Positions 26,056-35,740 of a stretch of 37,097 bases of DNA are shown here, one piece after another; positions within the stretch are counted from its first letter, which is position 1, and the number at the start of each line of letters is the position of its first letter. Source of the stretch: Eubacterium sp. (lineage in GTDB: Bacteria; Bacillota; Clostridia; Lachnospirales; Lachnospiraceae). The DNA lies in assembly GCA_017623885.1 (NCBI GenBank), contig JAGAOE010000100.1, positions 1 through 37,097 on the forward strand, written 5' to 3'. The notes below the pieces were generated by a model. That model was not told the origin of the DNA. It saw only the letters and a program-made list of their open reading frames with translations, and did not search any database. A program made the translations under genes and the position numbers.

Positions 26056-27330
26056 CTTTGCTTTTCGAAGGAGCAGAATCAGATAGGAAACGGTCTGCAA
26101 AAGCTGACTGAAAAGCATACTCCACAGATACACATACAGACCGAAATGCGGAACGAGTAATACGATGGTGCATAAGCGCAAGCCGCAACTAAGCAGGTTG
26201 AGGAGGAAGGTATAGCGCGTCAGGTTCAGTCCGTGTAAAATGCTGCTGAGTGTATGTGTGAGAAAAAGAAACGGACACAAAAAACCGAGGCTGACGATGA
26301 AGGCACCGGCGAGCGTGCTGTGAAATAATAGCTGACCAAACAATCTGCCGAACAAGAGATAAATCAGTGTGCATCCGAAGCCTAAAAACGTGCAGGACTT
26401 GACGGTGAGAAAGATTGCGTGACGAATGCGCTGCATGTCACCGTGTACAGCCGCTTCAGAAATAACCGGAAGCAATAGCACGGATACCGAACCGGTCAAA
26501 ACGGTAGGCAGCGAGATGACCGGAAGCGCCATACCGGTTAGCGTACCGAAGACCGAAAGTGCATCGGTATGCGTGAGTCCGTAAGATAGCAAAGCACCGG
26601 GAATCAGAATGGATTCTGCACTGGAAAACAGATGTAAAATCACACGACTTCCGCTCAGCGGGCTGCTGAAGCGCAGCAACTTTTTCATGACAGATGCAGA
26701 GATCTGCATCCTCTGAAAGGAAAATGTAGAGATGCAAAAGAGTACGGCGGCGATTTCGCCGCACAGATTTCCCCACATGGCGAGTGCGGGAGTCAGCGCG
26801 GTTTTCTGTTCGATTCAAATCTGATAAAACAGATAAACAGATAATACGCGAACAATTTGTTCCAAAAATTGTGAGACTGCGGGAATCGCAGTCTTTTTTT
26901 TGCCGTAATAATAGCCGTTAAAACAGGCATGAACACAGGCAAAAGGAAGTGAGAAGCTGATGATGCGAAGCAGCGGCGTGCAATCGGCTTCGCGGATGAT
27001 ATGTACAGCTAAAAAGGGTGCACTTTGATAAATGAAAAATGTACAAAGAAAGGATGCGATTATGCAAATGCATAATCCGTTGATAAAGGGTCTGCTGTCA
27101 CCGTAATCTACCGTATATTTTGAGATGGCAGTCTGAAGCCCACCGATGCAGAGTGCGAGACATACGGTAAAGATGGGAAAAACAAGCTGATAGATTCCCA
27201 GACCGACTGCACCGATTGTGTGAGTGAGGAATATCTTATATAAAAAACCGATGACTCTGCTGGCCAGACCGGTAGCGGTTAAGATGATGGTTCCTGTAAA
27301 GAGAGGGTGTTTACGCCATGCGAACTTCAT
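26035..27330 (-). pseudogene. SpoVB-like polysaccharide/lipid flippase, split by one in-frame TGA
   Basis: Reading from 27330 to 26035 there is one MOP/PST-type flippase of about 430 residues, with a TGA at 26817-26815 after residue 171. The part before it (FTGTIILTATGLASRVIGF, YQLVFPIFTVCLALCIGGLQ, LEQIVRVLSVYLFYQI) and the part after it (IEQKTALTPALAMWGNL, then LPTVLTGSVSVLLLPVISEA) lie in the same frame and join smoothly, as in SpoVB/YtgP/MurJ-like proteins. One base change (for example CGA to TGA) would explain it. The family translocates lipid-linked cell-wall or spore-cortex precursors. AGGTG precedes the ATG at 27330, and a weak promoter (TATACT, minus strand, 27370-27365) lies upstream. 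A sequencing error is possible. Confidence 0.85.
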
Positions 27331-27440
27331 ATTTGTGTGCACCTGCAAAACAGATATTCCATTTAGTATATGTAAAAAAGCCGAGCAGTAGAACAGTCAG
27401 AGTCCTCAGCGTGCGTGATATGACGCAGAAAGGATCGGAT

Positions 27441-28577
27441 ATGATATATTTAGATCATGCAGCTACGACACCTGTCGCACCGCAGGTGTGCAATGCGATG
27501 GCACCTTATTACAGCGGAAATTTCGGAAATGCTTCGACACCTTATGAAATCGGAGTGAAAAGCAGGGCGGCGATCGAGCGGGCGCGACAGACGATTGCAG
27601 ATACATTACAAGTACAGCCGTCAGAGATTTATTTTACATCCGGTGGAACGGAGAGTGATAACTGGGCATTGAAAGCGACGATGGAAGCATATCGCAGGAA
27701 AGGAAATCATTTGATAACGACTGCGATTGAGCATCATGCAATCGGAAATATGTGCAATGATTTGCTGAAAAAAGGCATAGAGGTGACGATACTTCCGACG
27801 AATCGTGACGGACAGATTTCGCCAGAACAATTGGAGCGGGCGATTCGCAAAGATACGGTGTTGATTTCTGTGATGTGTGCCAACAATGAAATCGGAACAC
27901 TTCAAAATATGGAAGCATTGGGAAATGTTGCGGCGCGTCACGGCGTGCTCTTTCATACCGACGCGGTGCAGGCATATGGGCAGATACCGATTGATATAAA
28001 GGCGTGGAAGGTGCATATGCTCAGCGCGAGCAGCCACAAATTTTATGGACCGAAGGGCTGTGGTTTTTTGTATATCAAAAAGGGAACACAGCCGGACAGT
28101 CTGATACACGGCGGTGGACAGGAACGCGGAAAACGAGCCGGAACAGAAAACGTACCGGGTATCGTCGGAATGGCGAGAGCGGCGCAGCTATGCTATGAAA
28201 CAATGGAAGAGACGATCAAGCGGGAAACATATCTGCGTGACCATATGATGAAACAGCTCTGTGAAGAAATTCCGGGCGCGTTTGTAGTAGGAAGCATGAC
28301 ACAGCGATTGCCGGGAAATATCAATCTGTGTATTCCCGGTGTGGAAGCGTCAAATCTGGTTCTTTTGCTGGATGAGGCAGGAATATGTGTGTCGGCAGGC
28401 AGTGCATGCAGCAGTGCGGATGCGAAGCCCTCGCATGTATTGAAGGCGGTCGGACTGACGGATGCACAGGCGTATGCGTGTATCCGTATGACGCTCGGAC
28501 GTCATACGAATGCTGCACAGCTACAATATACCGTGCGAACCTTGAAACATCTTGTAAAAATGTTAAAGAAAGGGTAG
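27441..28577 (+). CDS. nifS: NifS/IscS-type cysteine desulfurase
   Basis: PLP enzyme that takes sulfur from cysteine for Fe-S clusters or thio-modified tRNA. The 378-residue chain starts MIYLDHAATTPVAP and carries the PLP lysine K200 in SASSHKFYGPKG, the PLP-binding H in HTDAVQAYGQ, and the persulfide cysteine C323 in SAGSACSS. The start at 27441 has AAAGGA (27429-27434); a longer frame from 27318 would overlap the divergent flippase gene and lacks homology. No iscU or thiI is adjacent, so the sulfur acceptor is unknown. Confidence 0.96.
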   Translation: MIYLDHAATTPVAPQVCNAMAPYYSGNFGNASTPYEIGVKSRAAIERARQTIADTLQVQPSEIYFTSGGTESDNWALKATMEAYRRKGNHLITTAIEHHAIGNMCNDLLKKGIEVTILPTNRDGQISPEQLERAIRKDTVLISVMCANNEIGTLQNMEALGNVAARHGVLFHTDAVQAYGQIPIDIKAWKVHMLSASSHKFYGPKGCGFLYIKKGTQPDSLIHGGGQERGKRAGTENVPGIVGMARAAQLCYETMEETIKRETYLRDHMMKQLCEEIPGAFVVGSMTQRLPGNINLCIPGVEASNLVLLLDEAGICVSAGSACSSADAKPSHVLKAVGLTDAQAYACIRMTLGRHTNAAQLQYTVRTLKHLVKMLKKG

Positions 28578-28622
28578 AATAAAATGCGATTATGAACGCG
28601 TTAAAATGTGGGAGGACAATTG

Positions 28623-30479
28623 ATGAAGATACATGAATATCTGCGCGCGCACCGACTGGTTACGGACGGTGCGATGGGCACATATTATGAGAAAAAATAT
28701 CAGGATCAGAATCCGTTTCCGGAACAGGAAAATCTCATACATCCGGAGCGGATTCGAACGATACATGAGGAGTATTTGTTTGCGGGAGCACGATTGCTTC
28801 GAACAAATACATTTGCGACCAATCCGTTATTTTTTCCGAATGAGAAGGAACGCTTCGAGAATCTGCGCAGCGCTTATGCAATTGCAGAATCTGCGGTCCG
28901 TGAATTCCGTGAAAAGAGCGGATGTACAGATGACATATACATCGGAGCGGATTTTGGGCCAATCGGTGAAATCGATGAACAAGAGACTTCGGAAGTCATG
29001 CATGATTATGAGGCAATGTGTGACGTATTTTTGGAACTGGGCGCAGAAATCTTTGTGTTTGAGTCTCAGCGTGACGATAAATATGTGACAAAGCTGGCAG
29101 ATTATGTGAAACTCAAATGTCCGCAGGCATTTGTACTGGTACAGTTTACATTTGACAAGAGCGGCTATACGAGAGCCGGATTGTCAGTCAGAAGAATCAA
29201 TGAGCGCATGGCGACACCTGCGGCAGCGTCGATTGATGCATATGGATACAACTGCGGCGTAGAAGCGGGACATTTGTATCAATTGATGATAGAGCATCCC
29301 GTGTATTGTGAAAAATATGTCAGCGCATTGCCAAACGCCGGCTATCCCCTGCATTTGCGCGGGAAGACGATTTACACGGAGAACAAACCGTACTTTGTAG
29401 AAAAGAGTACAGATATCGCGCGGTTAGGAATTGATATCATAGGCGGCTGCTGCGGAACGACGCCGGAATATGTAAAGGGATTGTGTGAGGCATTGGCAGA
29501 TGTGCCGTATCGGCGGCGTGAGCCGCAAATGCTGCCGCAGTCAGCGAAAACAGATACGCAAAATGGCGCAAGGGAAGTGGTAGCGCAGAGCAAAGAAGGC
29601 TTCTTAGAGAAGCTTAAAAATGGAAAACAGCCGGTCATTGTGGAGATGGACCCGCCTTTTCACGGTGATATTACAAAAGTGCTGGAAGGTGCAAAGCTGC
29701 TGTCAGAAGCAGGTGTCGATATGTTGACCTTATCAGATTCGCCGATGGCACGTGCGCGTATGGACGCCGGAGCACTGGCTGCAAAAGTGATGCGTGAGAT
29801 TCCATTGCCTGTCATGCCGCATGTGGCATGTCGCGACCGAAATATTATCGGTCTGCGCGGAATGCTGATGGGTGATCACATGAATGACATTCGACAGCTG
29901 CTCATCGTCACCGGTGACCCGGTCGCACGGGACGCGAGAGGAACGATATCCGGCGTGTTTGATATGAATTCGATTCGTTTTATGGAATATGTACAGCACA
30001 TGAACGAAGAACTTTACGCAGATGATCCGCTGCATTACGGAGGCGCACTCAATTATCACGGAGCGAATCCGGATGCGATTATCCGGCGTATGGAGAAAAA
30101 AATTGAGAAAGGCTGTGAGTATTTCCTGACGCAGCCGATTTATTCAGATGAAGATGTGGCACGCATTGCGTATATCAAACAGGCGATTGGAAACCGTGCA
30201 CACATTTGCTGCGGAATCATGCCGCTCGTGAGCTATAAAAATGCGATGTTTATACATCACGAGATGGCGGGTATACATATTACGCAGGAAATATTGGAAA
30301 AATATTCGCCTGACATGACACGTGAAGAAGCGCAAGCGGTGGCTGTAACTATTTCACTGGAATTAGTTGAAAAGCTGCGGACTGTGGCGGATGGGTATTA
30401 TTTTATGACACCGTTTAATCGTGCAGATTTAATTTGTGAAATCATTGCAGGGATGAAAAAGGACAGTCAGATAGATTAG
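28623..30479 (+). CDS. Homocysteine S-methyltransferase / methylenetetrahydrofolate reductase fusion
   Basis: A 618-residue bifunctional protein of the B. subtilis YitJ type. Residues 1-290 are a homocysteine methyltransferase barrel with a zinc-binding set: C211 in YGYNCGVE and C276-C277 in GGCCGTTPEYV. After a linker (about 295-330), residues 335-618 are methylenetetrahydrofolate reductase (VEMDPPFHGD, GVDMLTLSDSPMARARM, LLIVTGDPVARDARG, YFLTQPIYSDED). It makes 5-methyl-THF for MetH, encoded 21 nt downstream. GGGAGG (28610-28615) supports the start. No SAM or cobalamin riboswitch fits in the 45-nt gap upstream. Confidence 0.95.
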   Translation: MKIHEYLRAHRLVTDGAMGTYYEKKYQDQNPFPEQENLIHPERIRTIHEEYLFAGARLLRTNTFATNPLFFPNEKERFENLRSAYAIAESAVREFREKSGCTDDIYIGADFGPIGEIDEQETSEVMHDYEAMCDVFLELGAEIFVFESQRDDKYVTKLADYVKLKCPQAFVLVQFTFDKSGYTRAGLSVRRINERMATPAAASIDAYGYNCGVEAGHLYQLMIEHPVYCEKYVSALPNAGYPLHLRGKTIYTENKPYFVEKSTDIARLGIDIIGGCCGTTPEYVKGLCEALADVPYRRREPQMLPQSAKTDTQNGAREVVAQSKEGFLEKLKNGKQPVIVEMDPPFHGDITKVLEGAKLLSEAGVDMLTLSDSPMARARMDAGALAAKVMREIPLPVMPHVACRDRNIIGLRGMLMGDHMNDIRQLLIVTGDPVARDARGTISGVFDMNSIRFMEYVQHMNEELYADDPLHYGGALNYHGANPDAIIRRMEKKIEKGCEYFLTQPIYSDEDVARIAYIKQAIGNRAHICCGIMPLVSYKNAMFIHHEMAGIHITQEILEKYSPDMTREEAQAVAVTISLELVEKLRTVADGYYFMTPFNRADLICEIIAGMKKDSQID

Positions 30480-30500
30480 GACAGTAAAAAGGAGAACAGA

Positions 30501-32948
30501 ATGACAAGAAAAGCATTTCGAGAATGGATCGAGCAACAGATCGTGATTTTGGACGGAGCTACCGGTTCGAATCTGCAAAAAGCAGGGATGCCGGTAGGCG
30601 TGTGCCCGGAACAATGGATTTTAGAGCATCCGCAAGCCTTGTTGGATTTGCAGCGTGCGTATATTGCAGCAGGAACAAATATTTTATATGCGCCGACTTT
30701 TACGGCGAGCAGAATCAAGCTCGAAGAATACGGGCTGTCAGATAAATTAGTGGAGATGAACCGTGAACTGGTCGCATTGTCAAAACAGGCGGCAGCAGAG
30801 AGCGGCGCATTCGTAGCGGGAGATTTGACGATGACAGGCAAACAGCTCGCGCCCATCGGAGACCTTCCGTTTGAGACGCTGGTAGACGTATACCGCGAAC
30901 AGGCACAGGCGCTTGCGGATGCAGGTGTCGATTTGTTTGTCGTGGAGACGATGATGAGTCTGCAGGAGACCAGAGCGGCAGTTATCGCGATTCGCGAGGT
31001 TTGTGACTTACCGATTATGGCGAGTCTGACGTATGAGTCAGATGGACGAACGCTCTATGGTACAGATGCAAAAACAGCGATGACCGTATTGCAGAGTCTC
31101 GGTGCGGATGTAGTGGGTGTCAATTGTTCGACCGGGCCGCTTGAGATGCTGCCTGCGATTGAACAGATGCGGGAAGTGGCGAATGTTCCGATTCTGGCAA
31201 AGCCCAATGCAGGCTTGCCGCAATTAGAGAACGGAGAGACAGTATTTCGTATGACACCGGAGGAGTTTGCATCTGCCGGAGAAAAAATGGTACAGGCAGG
31301 AGCCTCGCTGGTAGGCGGCTGCTGCGGAACGACGCCGGAGCATATCAAGGCACTGGCTGCGCGCGTGAGACATGCGGCTGCCCCGAAGATTTCTGTACAG
31401 AAAAAGCGTTTGCTGGCGACAGAGCGTTCGGTGCTGGAGATTGATTTAGACGGCTCATTTTTAGTAGTTGGCGAGCGAATCAATCCGACCGGAAAAAAAG
31501 CACTGCAGGCACAGCTACGGGAGGGAAATCTGGAGCTGGTGTGTCGTATGGCAGAAGAACAGGAAGAAAACGGAGCCGCGATTTTAGATGTCAATATGGG
31601 TATGAACGGCATCGATGAAAAAGAAATGATGCTGGCAGCGATTGAAGAGCTGACAACGGCGACTTCATTGCCGCTGTGTCTTGATTCCAGCAATGTAGAT
31701 GTATTGGAAGCGGCGCTTCGCATTTATCCGGGACGTGCATTGATAAATTCTGTTTCTTTAGAAAGTGAAAAAATCAACCGCTTATTGCCGATCGTGGCAA
31801 AGTACGGAGCAATGTTCATTTTACTTCCGCTGTCAGATGAAGGAATTCCGAAGACGGTAGAGGAGAAACGAGAGATTGTGCGCACGATTGCGACGCGTGC
31901 ATATGAATTGGGACTGACAAAAGAAGATATCGTTGTGGACGGACTGACTGCGACGGTAGGAGCGAATCCCGACGCCGCCCTGGAATGCTTTGACACGATT
32001 CATTATTGCAGAAATGAGCTGGGACTGGCTACGATATGCGGTCTTTCAAATATCTCCTTCGGATTGCCGAATCGTCCCTTTGTCAATACGGCATTTTTGA
32101 CGATGGCGATTCAGCAGGGACTTACGATGGCGATTGCAAATCCGTCACAGGATTTGTTAATGAATGCCGCTTTTGCATCAGACATGCTGTTACATCGTCC
32201 GGAGAGTGATATCCGCTATATTCAGAGAATGCAGGTATATGAGAAACATTTGGCGGAAAAAGAAGCGACTGCGACTCCGGTAAAGAAAACTGCAGCAGTG
32301 CATTCGGCAGATACTGCGGCATCAGAAGACATTATTTTCAATGCCGTACTAAAAGGTGATAAAAAGAACATCGTGACCTATGTGAAGCAGGCATTGGAAG
32401 CCGGTGCACAGCCGGGAGAGATTATCAGTGGAAAACTGATTCCCGCCATCAATGATGTCGGAGAAAAATTTGAAAAACAGATTTACTTCTTACCGCAGCT
32501 CATATCCGCAGCGAGTGCCATGCAGACAGCCATTGAGCATTTGGAGCCGCTGCTTGTGAAAGGAGACAGCACTTCGGAGACCGCAACGATAGTCATTGCA
32601 ACGGTAGAAGGAGACATTCATGACATCGGAAAAAATTTGGTTGTACTGATGCTGAAAAACTATGGCTACCGAGTGATTGACCTCGGAAAAGATGTCGCGG
32701 CAGAGACCATTGTGAGCACTGCAATGGCAGAAGGTGCACAGATTATCGGATTATCGGCACTCATGACAACGACGATGATGCGTATGAAAGATGTGGTAGA
32801 GCTGGCAAAAGAAAAGGGATGCACAAGTAAAATTATTATCGGTGGTGCATGTATTACAGAGAGCTTTGCACAGGAAATCTCTGCAGACGGTTATTCATCC
32901 GATGCGGCAAACTGTGTCAAGCTGGTACAGCGTCTGCTAAGCGAATAG
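30501..32948 (+). CDS. metH: Cobalamin-dependent methionine synthase, short form without reactivation domain
   Basis: Transfers methyl from 5-methyl-THF through cobalamin to homocysteine. The 815 residues show the homocysteine domain (1-290; zinc ligands C209, C274, C275), pterin-binding domain (about 310-580, starting FLVVGERINPTGKKALQ), helical cap (about 605-690) and B12-binding domain (690-815) with DIHDIG (705-710; H707 is the cobalt ligand). The S-adenosylmethionine-dependent reactivation domain of E. coli MetH (about 330 residues) is absent, as in many anaerobes, where a separate reactivator is expected. None is in this window. It is probably co-transcribed with the preceding fusion gene. 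Confidence 0.97.
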   Translation: MTRKAFREWIEQQIVILDGATGSNLQKAGMPVGVCPEQWILEHPQALLDLQRAYIAAGTNILYAPTFTASRIKLEEYGLSDKLVEMNRELVALSKQAAAESGAFVAGDLTMTGKQLAPIGDLPFETLVDVYREQAQALADAGVDLFVVETMMSLQETRAAVIAIREVCDLPIMASLTYESDGRTLYGTDAKTAMTVLQSLGADVVGVNCSTGPLEMLPAIEQMREVANVPILAKPNAGLPQLENGETVFRMTPEEFASAGEKMVQAGASLVGGCCGTTPEHIKALAARVRHAAAPKISVQKKRLLATERSVLEIDLDGSFLVVGERINPTGKKALQAQLREGNLELVCRMAEEQEENGAAILDVNMGMNGIDEKEMMLAAIEELTTATSLPLCLDSSNVDVLEAALRIYPGRALINSVSLESEKINRLLPIVAKYGAMFILLPLSDEGIPKTVEEKREIVRTIATRAYELGLTKEDIVVDGLTATVGANPDAALECFDTIHYCRNELGLATICGLSNISFGLPNRPFVNTAFLTMAIQQGLTMAIANPSQDLLMNAAFASDMLLHRPESDIRYIQRMQVYEKHLAEKEATATPVKKTAAVHSADTAASEDIIFNAVLKGDKKNIVTYVKQALEAGAQPGEIISGKLIPAINDVGEKFEKQIYFLPQLISAASAMQTAIEHLEPLLVKGDSTSETATIVIATVEGDIHDIGKNLVVLMLKNYGYRVIDLGKDVAAETIVSTAMAEGAQIIGLSALMTTTMMRMKDVVELAKEKGCTSKIIIGGACITESFAQEISADGYSSDAANCVKLVQRLLSE

Positions 32949-32985
32949 TGACAAGATAGAAATAAAAAAGAATCTCGTAAAACAA

Positions 32986-33033
32986 TTCGGGTGACAAACA
33001 CACTTTTTTAAAATGGTGCGTTTGTCACCCGAA
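32986..33033. terminator. Strong bidirectional terminator between metH and the DUF3021 gene
   Basis: An 18-bp stem with one mismatch (arms 32986-33003 and 33016-33033, TTCGGGTGACAAAC type) with a T/A-rich loop. It lies between two convergent transcription units and could end both: metH from the left and the ABC/LytTR operon from the right. Confidence 0.85.
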
Positions 33034-33057
33034 CTTTATGCTTGTATGCAGCGCAGT

Positions 33058-33519
33058 TTATTTCATTTTTTCTAATGCTTTGTTAAGAACATCGTCTGCG
33101 TTTTTGTTTTTGTAAAGCGTAACAGCGACGCTGACGCCAAAGCATATCAAAAAGCTTATCACGAACAGAATCCAGGGAAGCGGTGTCCCGGTAGGAAACC
33201 AGTCAAAGAAATAAATAGCAATACCGGAACATAGAATAATGAATAAAGGCATCAATATCAATCTGGCTGTGAATGATAATATTTGCATCATATAATTGGA
33301 TGTAAATAAAAATACAAAAATTGCAGTAATGAAAGAGAGCAGTAAAAACTCCAACAAAATGGTAGTAGAAATTGCTTCGTTTCCGAAGAGAAACATATTA
33401 CCGGTCTCTATCATTTCCGTATTTGCAACGATCGTGAGTACTAATAAAAAACAAATACAGATTCCGAAGGTTCTCATTACAAAGCTCATAAAATCCAAAA
33501 TCGTTCTTTTATTTTCCAT
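33058..33519 (-). CDS. DUF3021 family membrane protein
   Basis: A 153-residue protein with four hydrophobic segments (about 15-32, 45-72, 85-105, 115-135) and a short charged C-terminal tail. DUF3021 proteins are almost always encoded next to a LytTR-domain protein, as here (11-bp overlap with the gene upstream on the minus strand), and are thought to control the regulator's activity from the membrane. It is the last gene of the leftward operon. Confidence 0.88.
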   Translation of the reverse strand: MENKRTILDFMSFVMRTFGICICFLLVLTIVANTEMIETGNMFLFGNEAISTTILLEFLLLSFITAIFVFLFTSNYMMQILSFTARLILMPLFIILCSGIAIYFFDWFPTGTPLPWILFVISFLICFGVSVAVTLYKNKNADDVLNKALEKMK

Positions 33520-33973
33520 TCTTTTTCACCCCTAACTGTTCTTTAATCGTTTCTGCGTACTGTCTGGAAACAATGATGGCTTCTTTGTTTTTTAGCGTCA
33601 AACGGAGCCGGTGATTCATTTCTGTTTTAATCGAAGAAATGAATTTGAGACTTACCAGACAGGATTTGCTTACTTTGCAGAATTTCATGCCGGAGAGCAT
33701 GGATTCCAGTTCGTATAGCTTGTAGGATGTTTCGAATACGTGATTTTCGGTATAAACAAAACATTTTCGATCTATGGCTTCGACATATTCGATATCCTTG
33801 ATATCAAGGATAACTGATTCGCCTAATTGGGTGTTTTTGACTACCAACTGCTTGGAACTCATTCGGATGGCTGCAATAATCTGCTCCACATCGTCGGTTA
33901 ATTCGCCGCAATTTATATTTACTTCAATATCTGAGAACTGCTCATCCACATTGATGTTGATTTTCATTGACAT
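33509..33973 (-). CDS. LytTR-domain DNA-binding regulator without receiver domain
   Basis: A 154-residue regulator. About 50-148 is a LytTR domain (SVILDIKDIEYVEAIDRKCF, then MKFCKVSKSCLVSLKFI). There is no response-regulator receiver domain; the N-terminal 45 residues are a short beta/alpha lead. It overlaps both the permease gene and the DUF3021 gene, so all four are one operon. Start choice: GAAAGG is 4 nt from the ATG at 33973 and 10 nt from the one at 33967; the true start could be either. A likely target site is the direct repeat at 35594-35623. Confidence 0.92.
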   Translation of the reverse strand: MSMKININVDEQFSDIEVNINCGELTDDVEQIIAAIRMSSKQLVVKNTQLGESVILDIKDIEYVEAIDRKCFVYTENHVFETSYKLYELESMLSGMKFCKVSKSCLVSLKFISSIKTEMNHRLRLTLKNKEAIIVSRQYAETIKEQLGVKKNGK

Positions 33974-34665
33974 GATACCTTTCGTAGATTTTTATATGAC
34001 AGCGCAAATAGCACCAGTGCTATTATAGCATTAATCAGAATAATTAACAAAGAAGATATCATACTTTCGTTGTTTCCGATATGGTCAATCAGGTAATCAA
34101 TTTGACCGGAATACAGAAAACGGCTTACTTTTTGCACTTGTTCATTAAATCCACCGATCATGGGAACAAACGCGAATATCATCATAAGCGGTGTCATGAT
34201 GGAAGTGGCTACCATTTGATTTTTGCTGAACACACCGATTGCAGAGCCTATCAGGATGGAGGTGAGAATTCCTGCTGCCAAAATGATTAAGAATCTTAGT
34301 GCATCAGAACCGACATATCCACCTGCCAGACACATGACACCTGCGCCCAGCATACTAAATAAAAACACATAACTGCCGATCGCAAGAAGGTATTCCATAG
34401 ATTTTACATTGCTCATAAACAGTACGCGAAGCGTTCCCTGATCTTTTTCTTCGGACAGAATCGAGCTGGTTGCAACCAATGGTGACATGCCAACGAACAT
34501 GCCTGCAAAGATTTTTATAAAATAAGTAGGAGCCATACCCGGTATTTCTACTAGTTTTGTCATGATAACTGCCATAATGGGAAAGATGATAAACTGTATC
34601 AGAACAGGCTTGTTTTTTAGGGTATCCTTCCATTGCTTTTTCATGATTGCTATAATATTTCGCAT
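33964..34665 (-). CDS. ABC-2 type transporter permease
   Basis: A 233-residue permease with about six membrane segments. The cytoplasmic stretch SSILSEEKDQGTLRVLFMSN (about 67-86) is typical of ABC-2 exporters, where it touches the ATPase. It overlaps the LytTR gene by 10 bp. With the ATPase it would form an exporter for drugs, peptides or lipids; the substrate is not visible. Confidence 0.92.
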   Translation of the reverse strand: MRNIIAIMKKQWKDTLKNKPVLIQFIIFPIMAVIMTKLVEIPGMAPTYFIKIFAGMFVGMSPLVATSSILSEEKDQGTLRVLFMSNVKSMEYLLAIGSYVFLFSMLGAGVMCLAGGYVGSDALRFLIILAAGILTSILIGSAIGVFSKNQMVATSIMTPLMMIFAFVPMIGGFNEQVQKVSRFLYSGQIDYLIDHIGNNESMISSLLIILINAIIALVLFALSYKNLRKVSCQ

Positions 34666-34678
34666 GCTTGTAATCTCC

Positions 34679-35530
34679 TTATTTGTCTAATTTTCTTCCG
34701 GTCAGCTTTAAAAAGACATCTTCCAAAGTCGGCTCAGAGGAATGAATCGATTTTATATTTTGGTTTTTTATCAGATGGCCGATTTTCTCTCCGGATTCAG
34801 GTGCATTAGGAAGGACGAGGGTCTCATCGTTCTGCAGTACAATCGTAAATTGCGCCTGTTGATTGTACTTTCTGCATATTTCTTCCGGATTTCCGTATTC
34901 AATGATTTCGCCCTGATTTAAAAGCGCAATGTTGTCGCACAGCTTAGACGCTTCGTACATGTTGTGGGTAGTAAGGAAAATAGTGATTCCCTTATGCTTC
35001 ATTTCCAGTAACAGTTCATGAATAAAATCTGTAGTTGCAGGGTCAAGTCCGGAAGTTGGTTCATCCAGGAAGAGAAGAGAGGAGTCCTGCAAAATGGCTC
35101 TTGCCATATTCAACCGATTCCGCATTCCTTTGGAAAGATTCGATACCGTAGTTTTTCTTGCCTCATAGAGTCCGACTTTTTCTAAGGTTTCTTTTATTTT
35201 CTTTTTGTCTACTTTATAGATTTCAGCAAAAAGCTGCATGTTGTAATAAACGGTGAGTCTTTGATACAAAACAAAGCTGTCCATCATGATACCTATTTGC
35301 GTCTTTGTTTGCTTGGTGATGTGTTTTGTGTCATCGCCTAACACACGTCCGATTCCGGAAGTTTGTGATAGCTGACCGGTGAGAATATTTACTAAAGTAG
35401 TTTTACCGGCACCGCTCGGGCCGAGTAATCCGATGATTTCTCCTTTTTTTACGGAAAGAGAGATTCCTTTCAGAACTTCCTTTTCATTATAATTGTGGTA
35501 AATGTTTTTTAATTCGATAATTGTATTCAT
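34679..35530 (-). CDS. ABC transporter ATP-binding protein
   Basis: A 283-residue ATPase: Walker A GPSGAGKT (37-44), signature NLSKGMRNRLNMARA (131-145) with LSKGM replacing LSGGQ, and Walker B SLLFLDEPTSGLD (151-163), plus the TTHNMYEA switch region. The KGM form is common in exporter ATPases of this bacitracin/lantibiotic-like group. First gene of the leftward operon; a strong GGAGG site lies just upstream (35540-35544). Confidence 0.96.
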   Translation of the reverse strand: MNTIIELKNIYHNYNEKEVLKGISLSVKKGEIIGLLGPSGAGKTTLVNILTGQLSQTSGIGRVLGDDTKHITKQTKTQIGIMMDSFVLYQRLTVYYNMQLFAEIYKVDKKKIKETLEKVGLYEARKTTVSNLSKGMRNRLNMARAILQDSSLLFLDEPTSGLDPATTDFIHELLLEMKHKGITIFLTTHNMYEASKLCDNIALLNQGEIIEYGNPEEICRKYNQQAQFTIVLQNDETLVLPNAPESGEKIGHLIKNQNIKSIHSSEPTLEDVFLKLTGRKLDK

Positions 35531-35593
35531 GTTTTTCGCCTCCTTGAGACATAGATTACGAGAGAACGATGAGAACTACAAGAGCACTTGAAG

Positions 35594-35623
35594 TAAGTTG
35601 CCAATATGGGAACATGAGTTGCC
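35594..35623. promoter_or_regulatory. Direct repeat TAAGTTGCC/TGAGTTGCC, possible LytTR operator
   Basis: TAAGTTGCC (35594-35602) and TGAGTTGCC (35615-35623) are direct repeats exactly 21 bp apart, two helical turns. The GTT core and spacing fit sites bound by LytTR regulators such as AgrA (9-bp repeats, 12-bp gap). They lie 64 nt upstream of the ABC ATPase start, where the leftward promoter should be; TTGGCA on the minus strand overlaps the left repeat. Confidence 0.5.
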
Positions 35624-35686
35624 CGAATTTTTCTATTAATCTGTCGAAAAATATTTGACTATGCCGTAGAAAAAATACGGATAAAC

Positions 35687-35715
35687 TTGCGAAAATTTGC
35701 GGATGATAATATAAT
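35687..35715 (+). promoter_or_regulatory. Promoter for the AAA-family ATPase gene
   Basis: TTGCGA (35687-35692), a 17-nt spacer and TATAAT (35710-35715) precede the ATG at 35741 by 25 nt. The -10 is perfect; the -35 has three or four matches. Confidence 0.7.
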
Positions 35716-35740
35716 AGGATCAAAGAAAGGATGGGATGCT

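Noticed and set aside
26815..26817. Selenocysteine at the in-frame TGA of the flippase
   Set aside because: No stable SECIS-like stem-loop is visible directly after the codon, and this family has no conserved cysteine there.
28578..28622. SAM or cobalamin riboswitch before the methionine genes
   Set aside because: The gap is only 45 nt, far too short for either riboswitch.
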